A stretch of 64,000 nt of DNA from the NCBI RefSeq assembly GCF_018257575.1, contig NZ_JAERJP010000007.1:1-64000 (forward strand), read 5' to 3'. Of the stretch, positions 1-9,325 are shown piece by piece; positions within the stretch are counted from its first letter, which is position 1, and the number at the start of each line of letters is the position of its first letter. A program made the position numbers and the translations under genes. Source of the stretch: Tatumella sp. JGM91 (GTDB lineage Bacteria > Pseudomonadota > Gammaproteobacteria > Enterobacterales > Enterobacteriaceae). The notes under the pieces are model-generated. The model searched no databases and was not told the DNA's origin. It was given only the letters and a program-made list of their open reading frames with translations.

Positions 1-103
1 TGTTTTGGCGAATACAAAACTAACCACTTTTACCGCCGTTTTCTATTAATTCACGCTAAGGTGCGATGAACCTTTTTTTATGGGAGCCAAAAGAGTTATC
101 AGC

Positions 104-141
104 ACCGCCGGCTGGCGGTTAGTGCCGGCGGGGCACTTTTT
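104..141 (+). terminator. Two adjacent hairpins with a T-run
   Basis: An ACCGCC/GGCGGT stem lies at 104-119. A second short stem, GTGCC/GGCAC, lies at 122-136 and is followed by TTTTT. This looks like the end of a transcription unit entering from the left, before yihX. The rest of 1-216 shows no convincing gene. Confidence 0.5.
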
Positions 142-216
142 CCCTGCTGACTGCCCTGTTAACCCGGACGATTTGCCGCTACAGTGAATACACCACTCAC
201 GACCAGGGAGGCGACT

Positions 217-816
217 ATGCTCTATATCTTTGATTTGGGAAATGTCATCGTTGATATTGATTTTAATCGTGTTCTGGGCGTCTGGAGCCACTTAAGTGGC
301 GTGCCATTAGCTCAGTTGCAACAGCGTTTTACCTTTGATCAGGCTTTTGAACAGCATGAGCGCGGTGAGATATCCGACCAGCAGTTTGCCGACGCGTTGT
401 GCAAGACTCTGGGAGTCAATCTCAGCTATGCCCAGTTTACGGAAGGCTGGCAGGCGATTTTTGCCGGTGTCCGCGACGATACGCTGGCACAGATGCATGC
501 CCTGCGGGCTGCCGGACACCGGGTGGTTATTTTATCCAATACCAATAACCTGCACTGTACGTTCTGGCCGCAACAGTATCCGCAAATTGAGCAGGCTGCC
601 GATGCAGTTTATCTTTCTCAGCAGCTAAAAATGCGTAAGCCGGAGGCGGCTATTTATCAGACGGTGCTGGAAAAAGAAGGTTTCGCGGCCATGGATGCAG
701 TGTTCTTTGATGATAACCAGGCCAATATTGATGCGGCACGTCAGGCGGGGATCCACAGTGTACTGGTCAGCGGACCGGAGAGTATCCGCCAGTGGTTTGC
801 TGCTCCTGGGGTGTAA
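217..816 (+). CDS. yihX: HAD-family sugar-phosphate phosphatase YihX
   Basis: A cytosolic HAD-superfamily phosphatase; the E. coli protein dephosphorylates alpha-D-glucose 1-phosphate. The protein is 199 residues, the E. coli length. It has the N-terminal nucleophile motif FDLGNVI (Asp6), a motif II Ser/Asn in VILSNTN, Lys in MRKPE and the acidic motif FFDDN near residue 168. The ATG at 217 is chosen over an upstream in-frame ATG at 184 because GGGAGG lies directly before it and the family begins at MLYIFD. yihY follows after a short gap. The order yihX-yihY-dtd-fabY is the conserved enteric one. Confidence 0.93.
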   Translation: MLYIFDLGNVIVDIDFNRVLGVWSHLSGVPLAQLQQRFTFDQAFEQHERGEISDQQFADALCKTLGVNLSYAQFTEGWQAIFAGVRDDTLAQMHALRAAGHRVVILSNTNNLHCTFWPQQYPQIEQAADAVYLSQQLKMRKPEAAIYQTVLEKEGFAAMDAVFFDDNQANIDAARQAGIHSVLVSGPESIRQWFAAPGV

Positions 817-871
817 TGCTGAATGACCGCCACCGGCTGCTGTAGCGGTGTTGTGCAGGGAGCTGAAAACG

Positions 872-1723
872 ATGAAACGATTTTTAAAATCAGCCATAAG
901 CTGGCTGGCGGTGCTCTGGCGCAGAATCGATGAAGACAATATGACGGTACATGCCGGTAACCTGACATTTGTCTCACTGCTGGCGCTGGTCCCTTTAGCC
1001 ACAGTAGTGTTTGCTTTATTTGCCGCCTTTCCGGTATTTTCAGAGATCAGCGTGCAGCTGAAACACTTTATTTTCAATAATTTTGTCCCGGCAGCGGGGA
1101 CGGTTGTCGAAGACTATCTCGAACGCTTCGTTTCCAATGTCAACCGGATGACGGCAGTCGGCGCTATCGGGTTGATCGTAACGGCATTACTGTTAATACA
1201 CTCGATTGACAGTGCACTGAATACTATCTGGCGCAGCCCGAAACAACGTCCGCTGGTCTTTTCTTTTGCAGTTTACTGGATGGTACTGACTCTGGGGCCG
1301 TTACTGGCCGGGGCTAGTCTGGCGATCAGTTCCCTGCTGTTTTCTGCCCGATGGCTGAATGACAGCGGTGTCACCCATTTTCTGGAACCGGCATTAAGGT
1401 TGTTCCCGTTATTACTGTCGGTGCTGGCTTTCTGGCTGCTGTACAGTATCGTTCCCACCCGACAGGTGGCATCACGGGATGCGCTGGCGGGGGCGGCGGT
1501 CGCCGGCATGTTATTTGAAGCCGGAAAAAAAGCGTTTTCGCTGTATGTCACCATGTTCCCGTCATATCAGATGATTTACGGGGTCCTGGCGGTGATACCT
1601 ATCTTATTTCTCTGGGTCTACTGGACCTGGTGCATTGTATTGCTGGGCGCTGAGATTACTGTATCCATTGAACATTACCGGCAGCTTAAACATGCTCCGC
1701 AACAAGAGTCAGAGGTTTCATGA
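872..1723 (+). CDS. yihY: YihY/BrkB family inner-membrane protein
   Basis: An integral inner-membrane protein of the YihY/BrkB family, once wrongly called RNase BN; its function is not settled. The 283 residues hold about six hydrophobic segments, with the first beginning near residue 30 after a basic amphipathic start. The family motif around [16 protein letters not shown] is clear. The ATG at 872 is chosen because the family starts at MKRFLK; an upstream in-frame ATG at 848 adds eight unsupported residues. The stop overlaps the dtd start as ATGA, which suggests translational coupling. Confidence 0.9.
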   Translation: MKRFLKSAISWLAVLWRRIDEDNMTVHAGNLTFVSLLALVPLATVVFALFAAFPVFSEISVQLKHFIFNNFVPAAGTVVEDYLERFVSNVNRMTAVGAIGLIVTALLLIHSIDSALNTIWRSPKQRPLVFSFAVYWMVLTLGPLLAGASLAISSLLFSARWLNDSGVTHFLEPALRLFPLLLSVLAFWLLYSIVPTRQVASRDALAGAAVAGMLFEAGKKAFSLYVTMFPSYQMIYGVLAVIPILFLWVYWTWCIVLLGAEITVSIEHYRQLKHAPQQESEVS

Positions 1724-2157
1724 TTGCGTTAATTCAGCGGGTTACCCGCGCCAGTGTCACCGTCGACGGTGAAATTACCGGACAAATAGCCGCAGGATTA
1801 CTGGTCTTACTGGCCGTGGAGAAAGATGATGACCAGGCAAAAGCCCGGCGTTTAGCTGAACGGGTGCTGGGGTATCGGGTATTCAGTGATCCACAGGGAA
1901 AAATGAATCTTAACCTGCAACAGGCCGGCGGTAGTCTGCTGGTGGTATCGCAATTTACCCTGGCCGCAGATACCCGGAAAGGGATGCGGCCGTCATTCTC
2001 CGGAGGGGCGGCGCCGGATCAGGCCCGTGAGTTATATCATTATTTTAGTGACCACTGTCGCCAGCAGGGGGTGAATACTGAAAACGGCCGCTTTGCGGCA
2101 GATATGCAGGTCAGTCTGGTTAACGACGGGCCGGTGACATTCTGGCTACAGGTATAG
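1720..2157 (+). CDS. dtd: D-aminoacyl-tRNA deacylase
   Basis: Hydrolyses D-aminoacyl-tRNA (for example D-Tyr-tRNA), so recycling tRNA and keeping D-amino acids out of proteins; it is a cytosolic homodimer. The full 145-residue protein carries the SQFTL motif near residue 77 and the NDGPVT motif with the cross-subunit Gly-cisPro near the C-terminus, both diagnostic of DTD. The start overlaps the yihY stop by four bases, and fabY follows in the same direction. Confidence 0.95.
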   Translation: MIALIQRVTRASVTVDGEITGQIAAGLLVLLAVEKDDDQAKARRLAERVLGYRVFSDPQGKMNLNLQQAGGSLLVVSQFTLAADTRKGMRPSFSGGAAPDQARELYHYFSDHCRQQGVNTENGRFAADMQVSLVNDGPVTFWLQV

Positions 2158-2216
2158 GTGAGTTGCTGGCGACGGCAGCCTCGCTATCGTCGTCAGGCCA
2201 CAGGGAGGATCGGTTG

Positions 2217-3158
2217 ATGTATCATTTGCGTGTACCCCGGACAGCACTGGAACTGGAACGTTATTTCCGGTTTCGCTGGGAAATGCTGCGTAAGCCCCTG
2301 CAACAACCCGAAGGCTCAGAAAGAGAAGCCTGGGATGCTACTGCCCATCATCAGATGGTGGTGGATGAACAGAATAATCCGGTGGCCGTCGGACGGCTGT
2401 ATATCAACGGGGATTATGAAGCATCAATACGCTTTATTGCGGTAGACCCGGCCCTCAGGGGGAAAGGACTCGGTACCTTGCTGATTATGACGCTGGAATC
2501 TGTCGCCCGCCAGGAGGGCGTAAAACGAGTGACCTGCAGTGCGCGGGAAGATGCCATCGAGTTTTTTGCCAAACTGGGGTATATCAATCAGGGCGAAATT
2601 ATGGCGGCCCGCACCACACCGGTACGCCACTTTCTGATGATTAAACCGATGGTCTCCATGGATGATATTTTGCACCGGGCGGACTGGTGCGGACAGTTAC
2701 AGCAGGCATGGTATGACCATATTCCCCTGAGCGACAAAATGGGGGTCAGGATCCAGCAGTATACAGGGCAGCGGTTTATGACCACGATGCCGGAAGCCGG
2801 CAACCAGAATCCCCACCATACCCTGTTTGCCGGTAGTCTGTTCTCGCTGGCGACTTTAACCGGCTGGGGGCTGATCTGGCTATTGCTGCGCGAGCGTCAC
2901 CTGGGGGGAAATATTATTCTGGCAGATGCCCATATCCGCTATAAAAAACCGATTACCGGCCGTCCGGCGGCGGTGGCTGATTTAGGGTCGTTATGTGGCG
3001 ATTTAGACCGGCTGGCCCGTGGCAGAAAAGCCAGGGTCAGGCTGGATGTCTTGTTACAGGGCGATGATGTTACCGGGGCGGTGTTTGAGGGAGTCTATAT
3101 TGTATTACCGGCAGATCCGTTACTGACACTGGAGCAGGGTGGCTCAGGAAGTGAGTAA
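2217..3158 (+). CDS. fabY: FabY/YiiD fatty-acid biosynthesis protein (GNAT + thioesterase-like)
   Basis: A two-domain protein. The N-terminal GNAT acetyltransferase domain (about residues 1-145, acetyl-CoA loop around [10 protein letters not shown]) is joined to a hot-dog, YiiD-type putative thioesterase domain (about 165-310, [20 protein letters not shown] region). The E. coli homologue YiiD/FabY is linked to fatty-acid initiation. The ATG at 2217 (313 aa) has a strong GGGAGG eight bases upstream. The frame stays open back to a TTG at 2163, and E. coli uses a somewhat longer N-terminus, so a longer form is possible. Confidence 0.88.
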   Translation: MYHLRVPRTALELERYFRFRWEMLRKPLQQPEGSEREAWDATAHHQMVVDEQNNPVAVGRLYINGDYEASIRFIAVDPALRGKGLGTLLIMTLESVARQEGVKRVTCSAREDAIEFFAKLGYINQGEIMAARTTPVRHFLMIKPMVSMDDILHRADWCGQLQQAWYDHIPLSDKMGVRIQQYTGQRFMTTMPEAGNQNPHHTLFAGSLFSLATLTGWGLIWLLLRERHLGGNIILADAHIRYKKPITGRPAAVADLGSLCGDLDRLARGRKARVRLDVLLQGDDVTGAVFEGVYIVLPADPLLTLEQGGSGSE

Positions 3159-3160
3159 CG

Positions 3161-3201
3161 CCCTCAGCCCGGTCACCGCAGGGCGGTAAGCGGGCTGAGG
3201 G
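3161..3201. terminator. Convergent hairpin between fabY and yicH
   Basis: A perfect 11-base inverted repeat, CCCTCAGCCCG/CGGGCTGAGGG, sits between the convergent fabY and yicH stops. It has no strong T-run on the plus strand. It probably acts as a bidirectional terminator. Confidence 0.55.
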
Positions 3202-3206
3202 AGGGG

Positions 3207-4880
3207 TTACTGATTTTTTCCTGCAGACATATCGTACTGCTGACTGCCGGTTGCGGTGGTTACCCGCAGTGAGCCGCTGACGGACGGACGCAACGGAAGA
3301 TCAGCCTGTAAGCTGCCGCGGGCATTGAACGTAATATCACCTTTCCCCGGCTCGCCGGTTACCGGCCATCCCCAGTCAGTAAACATACTCACCGGTACCG
3401 CCTGACCCCGCAGGCTGAGGCTGAAATCACGTGAAGGCAGCTGAGAAATTTCAGCATTGCCGATCACCGGCCCCTTATCGGCCAGCATTTTGATATCGCT
3501 GACACTGATTTTCTGCCCGTCCGCATGCAGCTTCAGCCAGGGGGCGCGGAGATCCCGGCGGTTAAAGGTCGCTTCTGCGGCCTGCCATTCACTGTCCCCT
3601 GACCAGATCCCCCACTGATGCTGACGCGCCAGCAGTAACTGATTTCCCGTGGCATGTAATGCCGTCATCTGAAACGGGAAAGCCGGATTGATATCAATGA
3701 TCAGCGAGTTATCGATAGTCAGCTTATGCAGCATGACAGAGTCGAGCCATTCCGGCAGGGGAGACAACCAGAACTGACGCCAGTCCTGAGGCAGGGTGTA
3801 TTCCAGCCCGTTAAATGACAGGTTATTCAGTGCCAGTTGCCGGGTATCCTTCAGCCATTCACCGTCAGCGGTCACTGTTCCGTTTACCCAATGGGTACTG
3901 AATTTATTGATCTTCAGCCCCTGCGGGGTCGCTTCCAGCTCAGCCTGTGGACGGGTCAGCGCGTAGTCCCGCCAGACGAACTCGTTTGCCTGCAGGGAGA
4001 GTGTGCCGTTTTCTGTCAGCAGATTATTTTGCGGTATCGCCGGATTACTGAGTTGCAGAGTGAAATCGGTCACTGCCCAGTCAGGGCCGACAATAGTGGC
4101 GTGGTTCACCGAAATCTGCCGCGGGCGGATATTATGTTGTACCAGTGGTGCCAGAAAGTCAGGCAGTGTCTGCTGTGTCTGAAAGCGGGTATTCTCCAGG
4201 GACAGCTGCCGGATTTGCCAGTGGCCCTCTTCGCGGGTCATTGAACCGGAAAAGGTTCCGCGTTCTGCGCTGCCGCTTATCGTCTGCAGGTTAATTTGCT
4301 GCGGGGTAACGCTTCCCGTCGCATCAATGGCAGTCAGCTGCTGCTGCCCCAGTGTCAGCCGGCCGATACCTGCGCGAAAACGGTAATCACTGCCCAGCAT
4401 ATGAGCCGGGTCAGGTTTCCACGGCGTAATATCTGCAGAGGTCTGGCTGGCCTGAAAACCAGGGGTATCATCAGGCTGCACAATACTGATATTGTTCAGG
4501 GATAAGCGGTTGGCCTGCAACGGGAATGCTGTGCCGGGACGGATATTGGCCAGATCAATTTCACCGTCAGTCAGGGTCAGACTGTCAAAATGTGACGGAT
4601 CGCTGAACTGCAGTAAAGAAAGGCCGAGCGTCACTTTCCCGGCGACCACCATGGCTGGCTGACCATCGTTCCCGAAGGTAAAATCGTCGAGGGTAACGAC
4701 CAGTGGTGAACTGAGAGAGTGCCGTATTCTGCCGATAGACAGGTGATAAGCAGTATCGTCACTGATCCAGCGGCTCAGCGTACCTGCTCCCCAGGTACTT
4801 TTCAGGGCGAACCAGGCAGCAATCACTAACAGCAAAAGGATAAGCAGCAGTATCAGGAAAAATTTTCCAATAAATTTCAT
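3207..4880 (-). CDS. yicH: AsmA-family protein YicH
   Basis: A member of the AsmA-like family (AsmA, TamB, YhdP), which spans the periplasm and is implicated in lipid movement between membranes. The 557 residues begin with one strongly hydrophobic anchor (about residues 5-27), followed by a long periplasmic region rich in beta-strand patterns; an AsmA-like C-terminal part is visible around GDITFNARGSLQADLPL. The ATG at 4880 is chosen for an AGGA ten bases upstream and for the family start MKFIGK. The frame extends upstream to 4946 without support. It is somewhat shorter than E. coli YicH. The exact role of YicH is unknown. Confidence 0.88.
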   Translation of the reverse strand: MKFIGKFFLILLLILLLLVIAAWFALKSTWGAGTLSRWISDDTAYHLSIGRIRHSLSSPLVVTLDDFTFGNDGQPAMVVAGKVTLGLSLLQFSDPSHFDSLTLTDGEIDLANIRPGTAFPLQANRLSLNNISIVQPDDTPGFQASQTSADITPWKPDPAHMLGSDYRFRAGIGRLTLGQQQLTAIDATGSVTPQQINLQTISGSAERGTFSGSMTREEGHWQIRQLSLENTRFQTQQTLPDFLAPLVQHNIRPRQISVNHATIVGPDWAVTDFTLQLSNPAIPQNNLLTENGTLSLQANEFVWRDYALTRPQAELEATPQGLKINKFSTHWVNGTVTADGEWLKDTRQLALNNLSFNGLEYTLPQDWRQFWLSPLPEWLDSVMLHKLTIDNSLIIDINPAFPFQMTALHATGNQLLLARQHQWGIWSGDSEWQAAEATFNRRDLRAPWLKLHADGQKISVSDIKMLADKGPVIGNAEISQLPSRDFSLSLRGQAVPVSMFTDWGWPVTGEPGKGDITFNARGSLQADLPLRPSVSGSLRVTTATGSQQYDMSAGKNQ

Positions 4881-5015
4881 TATGTCAGTCCTGAGTCCTG
4901 AAAATAAGCTACTGCCTGTTATGCCTGAATTTCGCTCAGACCTCAATGTTGAAGATGCCGGTTACTGTCAAAAAAGCCGATAAATCGCCGGATAAGCGTT
5001 AAAAGAAATGAGCAT

Positions 5016-5053
5016 TAAAAGAAAGCAGCCTGCCTCCCGGTGAGGGGGCAGGC
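5016..5053 (-). terminator. Rho-independent terminator of xanP
   Basis: A GC-rich stem, GCCTGCCTCC/GGGGGCAGGC (5028-5053, one G-T pair), lies just downstream of the xanP stop. On the minus strand it is followed by a T-rich tract (TTTCTTTT). Confidence 0.75.
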
Positions 5054-5059
5054 CGGAAA

Positions 5060-6448
5060 CTATGCATCCCGTCCGGTTTCCGGAAAAATCAGGTTAAGGA
5101 TAATGGCGGTCAGGCCACCGGCGGCAATTCCGGAAGAAAGTAATGTTTTTAACCATTCCGGAGCAAATTGCAGAATTAACGGTTGCTGAGAGACACCGAG
5201 CCCGACGGCCAGGGAAATAGCAATGATCATAATCGCGCGACGGTCGATAGCCTGTCTTGCCACAATACGTACCCCGGAAGCGGCAATGGTGCCAAACATC
5301 ACCAGAGTTGCTCCGCCGAGTACCGGTTCAGGAATATGTTGTACGATTCCGCTGACGGCCGGAAATAACCCCAGCAGGATCAGCAGCAGAGCGACTAAAA
5401 ACCCGACATAGCGGCTGGCAACTCCGGTCAGCTGAATAACCCCGTTATTTTGTCCGAAACAGGAGTTCGGGAAGGTATTAAACAGGGCAGAGACACAGGA
5501 GTTCAGTCCGTTGGCCAGTACACCACCTTTCAGACGTTTCATATAGACCGGGCCGCTGACCGGCTGTTCTGAGACATCGGAAGTTGCTGTGATATCACCG
5601 ATGGTTTCCAGCGAGGTCACCATAAAGACCAGCATTAAAGGCAGTAGCAGGTTCCAGTCAATGCCCAGCCCGTAATAGAAAGGTGTCGGCACCATAAGTA
5701 ACGGCGCGTCGGCCTGCGGTGCGCTTGCCGGTAACATATTCAGGCACCAGGCCAGCAGATACCCTACTGCCATCGCGATCACCAGTGAGGCAATGCGCAG
5801 GTACGGGTTTTTCTGGCGGTTGAGCAAAATGATTGTCAGCAGGACTGCCCCGGCCAGTAACAGATTTTTCGGTGCCCCGAAGGTATGGTTATTCAGAGCG
5901 CTGAAACCACCTCCGATAGAGGTCAGCCCGACCTGAATCAGTGACAGCCCGATGATCATGACCACAATGCCCGAAACCAGCGGGGTGATCACCCGCCGGG
6001 CATAAGGCAGGATACGGGATAACAGCATTTCGGTGCAGGATGCCAGCATCAGGGTACCAAATAAGGCTGCCATCATACTGCTAATGTCTGCCCCGCCCTG
6101 TTTCAGGGCCAGCCCGCCCATGATCAACGGAGAAACAAAATTAAAGCTGGTGCCCTGAATAGATAACAGGCCTGAGCCTACCGGACCCCAGGTCTTGATC
6201 TGTAAGACAGAAGCAACGCCGGAAGCGAATAACGACATACTGATAATATGCCGGGTATCCTCAGGGGGCAGCCCCAGCGCCTGGCAAATTAATAATGCCG
6301 GGGTAATCACGGCGACAAACATCGCCAGCAGATGCTGGAGTGCCGCGAACAGTGCCTGAGGCAGAGGGGGGCGGTCATCAAGGCGATAAACCAGTTCACT
6401 GCGTGAAGATACGCTGGATTGACGGTAATGCGGAGCGTCGGCGGACAT
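5060..6448 (-). CDS. xanP: Xanthine:proton symporter XanP
   Basis: A purine permease of the NAT/NCS2 family that imports xanthine with protons across the inner membrane. The 462 residues match E. coli XanP in length, with many hydrophobic segments. The NAT signature region is seen as [15 protein letters not shown] near residue 330, and the QH-type motif near the first helices as LQHLLAMF. The gene appears monocistronic, with its own terminator downstream and a perfect PurR-type operator about 55 bases upstream, which suggests purine repression. Confidence 0.94.
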   Translation of the reverse strand: MSADAPHYRQSSVSSRSELVYRLDDRPPLPQALFAALQHLLAMFVAVITPALLICQALGLPPEDTRHIISMSLFASGVASVLQIKTWGPVGSGLLSIQGTSFNFVSPLIMGGLALKQGGADISSMMAALFGTLMLASCTEMLLSRILPYARRVITPLVSGIVVMIIGLSLIQVGLTSIGGGFSALNNHTFGAPKNLLLAGAVLLTIILLNRQKNPYLRIASLVIAMAVGYLLAWCLNMLPASAPQADAPLLMVPTPFYYGLGIDWNLLLPLMLVFMVTSLETIGDITATSDVSEQPVSGPVYMKRLKGGVLANGLNSCVSALFNTFPNSCFGQNNGVIQLTGVASRYVGFLVALLLILLGLFPAVSGIVQHIPEPVLGGATLVMFGTIAASGVRIVARQAIDRRAIMIIAISLAVGLGVSQQPLILQFAPEWLKTLLSSGIAAGGLTAIILNLIFPETGRDA

Positions 6449-6503
6449 GAAACCTTTCCCGGTGGCAGAAAAAACAGCGATTTTAATTATCTGCCGCCTA
6501 AAA

Positions 6504-6515
6504 GCAAACGTTTGC
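6504..6515. promoter_or_regulatory. PurR operator upstream of xanP
   Basis: GCAAACGTTTGC is a perfect 12-base palindrome identical to the core of the PurR consensus (ACGCAAACGTTTGCGT). It lies in the 86-base gap between the recG stop and the xanP start, on the xanP side of the sequence. PurR control of a purine permease makes physiological sense. Confidence 0.85.
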
Positions 6516-6534
6516 CGGACGAAGGCAGAAAAAA

Positions 6535-8613
6535 TCAGGCATGGCTAAAACGTTCGGTGGCCGGCAGCCAGCGTTCAATTAATGCGGCCGACTGTTGCGG
6601 ATATTTCTGGTGAAGGTGACGGGCGATACGTTGTATCGCCGGAATCATCGCCTGATCACGCAGTAAATCGGCAACTTTAAACCCGGCATTACCGGTCTGG
6701 CGGGTACCCAGCAACTCACCGGGGCCGCGTATTTCCAGGTCATGCTGGGCAATCACGAAGCCGTCATTACTGTCACGTAATACCTGTAACCGTTTGCGGG
6801 CGGTTTTACTGAGGGGCGCTTTATACAACAGAACACAGTGTGATGCGACGGCACCACGGCCGACACGACCTCTTAGCTGGTGGAGCTGTGCCAGGCCCAG
6901 TCGTTCCGGGTTTTCGATAATCATCAGGCTGGCATTAGGTACATCGACACCCACCTCAATAACGGTGGTGGCAACCAGTAGCTGTAGCTGATTTTCTTTG
7001 AACTGCTGCATGACAGCCTGTTTTTCGGCAGGTTTCATTCGGCCGTGTACCAGGCCGATTTTCATCTCAGGCAGTGCCAGTTGCAGCTCCTGACAGGTTG
7101 CTTCGGCGGCCTGAGCTTCCAGTTGATCAGATTCTTCAATCAGCGTACATACCCAGTAGGCCTGACGTCCCTGCTGACATGCCTGTTCGACACGACGGAT
7201 AATCTCTTCGCGGCGGGTATCCGGAATAGCCACTGTCGAGACCGGGGTACGGCCCGGAGGCAACTCATCAATGGTGGAGGTATCCAGGTCGGCATAGGCG
7301 GTCATTGCCAGGGTCCGCGGAATCGGGGTAGCGGTCATAATCAGCTGATGTGGGTGAAACCCCTGCTGTTCGCCTTTTTCGCGCAGTGCCAGCCGCTGAT
7401 GAACGCCGAAGCGATGCTGTTCGTCAATAATAACCAGTGCCAGAGAACTGAAAATAACCTGTTCCTGAAACAGGGCATGGGTACCGACAATCATCGATAC
7501 CTCGCCACGGGCGATGGCTTCCTGTTGTGCCTGACGGGCTTTGCCTTTTTGCTTTCCGGCCAGCCAGCCGACGTTAATCCCCAGCGGGGCCAGCCACTGG
7601 CGAAAGTTGGTGGCATGTTGTTCTGCCAGCAGCTCTGTCGGCGCCATCAGTGCAACCTGATGGCCACTGGCGATAACCTGCAGTGCCGCCAGTGCCGCAA
7701 CCAGGGTTTTCCCTGATCCGACATCACCCTGTACCAGACGCAGCATGGGGTAATCCCGCGCCAGGTCCTGTTCAATTTCCTTGCTCACCCGCTGCTGGGC
7801 TGCCGTCGGGGTAAAGGGCAAGCTGGCGAGGAACTGGTGGGTTACAGGCTGACTGGCGGGAACCGGTAATGCATGATAGCGCTGAGCACCTGCCCGTACT
7901 GCCAGCATGCTCAGGTTATGGGCCAGCAGTTCTTCGGTGATCAGCCGTTGCTGAGCCGGGTGTTTGCCTTGTTCCAGCTCGGAGAGCTGCATCTCTGGCG
8001 GCGGACGGTGTAATACTTTTAATGCTGCGGGCAGAGACATCATGCCGCGGCTCAGTTCTGCGGGCAGTAATTCAGTGATCGGGCAGCTGTCCAGCAGTTG
8101 CAAAGCCTGATCCGTCAGTTTACGCAGTGTTGCCTGGCGTATCCCTTCGGTGGCCGGGTATACCGGCGTCAGGGTTTCCTGTAATTCGGTGTGATGTTGT
8201 TGTCCGGTGATACGGTATTCCGGATGGATAATTTCCGCACCACGCTGCCCGCGCTTAATTTCTCCATAGGCCACTACATGGCTACCGCTGGCCAGATTAT
8301 TTTTCATTCCGGCATTAAAATTGAAGAAACGCAGGGTCAGAATACCGCTGCCATCACTGATTTGGCAGACCAGCATACGACGGCGACCGAAGGAGACTTC
8401 GCTGGAAAGTACCTCGCCTTCGACGGTGGCATAAAGACCTGGCAGCAGGTCATTAATCCGGTAGAGACGGGTACGATCTTCATAGCGTACCGGCAGGTGG
8501 AGCAACAGATCCTGCAGATTATGCAAGCCGAGTTTTGCCAGCTTAGCAGCCTGGCTGGCACCGACGCCGGTCAGGGTATTCAGCGGGATAGCGTCGAGCA
8601 GACGGCCTTTCAT
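6535..8613 (-). CDS. recG: ATP-dependent DNA helicase RecG
   Basis: An SF2 double-strand DNA translocase that regresses stalled forks and processes R-loops and Holliday junctions. The 692 residues contain the N-terminal wedge/OB domain (LPVRYEDRT, about 50-150), Walker A GDVGSGKT near residue 290, the DEAH-type box DEQH near 397, motif [11 protein letters not shown] and the motif VI region [10 protein letters not shown]. The ATG at 8613 matches the family start MKGRLLDA and overlaps the trmH stop as ATGA. An upstream in-frame extension to 8658 lies inside trmH and is not used. Confidence 0.96.
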   Translation of the reverse strand: MKGRLLDAIPLNTLTGVGASQAAKLAKLGLHNLQDLLLHLPVRYEDRTRLYRINDLLPGLYATVEGEVLSSEVSFGRRRMLVCQISDGSGILTLRFFNFNAGMKNNLASGSHVVAYGEIKRGQRGAEIIHPEYRITGQQHHTELQETLTPVYPATEGIRQATLRKLTDQALQLLDSCPITELLPAELSRGMMSLPAALKVLHRPPPEMQLSELEQGKHPAQQRLITEELLAHNLSMLAVRAGAQRYHALPVPASQPVTHQFLASLPFTPTAAQQRVSKEIEQDLARDYPMLRLVQGDVGSGKTLVAALAALQVIASGHQVALMAPTELLAEQHATNFRQWLAPLGINVGWLAGKQKGKARQAQQEAIARGEVSMIVGTHALFQEQVIFSSLALVIIDEQHRFGVHQRLALREKGEQQGFHPHQLIMTATPIPRTLAMTAYADLDTSTIDELPPGRTPVSTVAIPDTRREEIIRRVEQACQQGRQAYWVCTLIEESDQLEAQAAEATCQELQLALPEMKIGLVHGRMKPAEKQAVMQQFKENQLQLLVATTVIEVGVDVPNASLMIIENPERLGLAQLHQLRGRVGRGAVASHCVLLYKAPLSKTARKRLQVLRDSNDGFVIAQHDLEIRGPGELLGTRQTGNAGFKVADLLRDQAMIPAIQRIARHLHQKYPQQSAALIERWLPATERFSHA

Positions 8614-9320
8614 CTTTTCATCTTTCGGCTGCGTTCGGTTTCCTGCATAGCAGACCACCAGTCATCATCAGCCTCAATCTGCCCTTGCGGGTTGATATGC
8701 GGGCAGGGCAGGCCTTTCTGTTTCGCCACCCGCGCCAGTACCGGATAACCGCCTTCAAACAGCAGCCGTTGTTGTTCCTGGTTATCGAGCAGGCAATGAC
8801 TGCGCTGATACATCCCGGCGATTTGCCGTTGCCGCTGGGCCTCATAGAGGATCAATGCCGAGGCCACGGAAACATTCAGCGACTGAACCATGCCCAGCAT
8901 AGGAATAATAATGTCCTGATCGGCCAGCGCCAGAGCTTCGCGGGTAATGCCGGTTTTTTCCTGACCCATCAGAATACACACAGGACGCGTATAATCGATA
9001 TCGCGAAAATCGACAGCCGTGTCTGACAGGTGAGTGGCCAGTACCTGCATCCCCTGCGCCTTTACCGCGCCGACGGCCTCGCCGATAGTGCGATGAGTGA
9101 TAACTTTCACCCAGCTGTTGCTGCCGGCAGACGCAGAAACCATGGTGCGCATCCGGTCTCCGGGCCAGACGGCATGGACGTGAGGGATCCCTACCGCATC
9201 TGCGGTACGGATCACCGCAGAGACATTGTGGGGTTTGTGTACCTGCTCCATGCAGACCGTCAGGTCATGCTGGCGGCGGGCCAGCATTTCCGAGATCCGG
9301 GCAAAACGTTGGCTATTCAT
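8610..9320 (-). CDS. trmH: tRNA (Gm18) 2'-O-methyltransferase TrmH
   Basis: A SPOUT-class methyltransferase that methylates the 2'-OH of guanosine 18 in tRNAs using S-adenosylmethionine. The 236 residues carry motif 1 NVSAVIRTADAVGI with the catalytic Arg near residue 39, motif 2 ILMGQEKTGIT and the knot motif 3 IPMLGMVQSLNVSVASAL. It lies five bases after the spoT stop and overlaps the recG start by four bases, the same operon order as in E. coli (gmk-rpoZ-spoT-trmH-recG). Confidence 0.95.
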   Translation of the reverse strand: MNSQRFARISEMLARRQHDLTVCMEQVHKPHNVSAVIRTADAVGIPHVHAVWPGDRMRTMVSASAGSNSWVKVITHRTIGEAVGAVKAQGMQVLATHLSDTAVDFRDIDYTRPVCILMGQEKTGITREALALADQDIIIPMLGMVQSLNVSVASALILYEAQRQRQIAGMYQRSHCLLDNQEQQRLLFEGGYPVLARVAKQKGLPCPHINPQGQIEADDDWWSAMQETERSRKMKR

Positions 9321-9325
9321 GCAAA

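Noticed and set aside
7045-7716. A 223-codon plus-strand frame
   Set aside because: It lies entirely antisense to recG helicase motifs, and is rich in Gln and Cys as expected from a mirrored gene.
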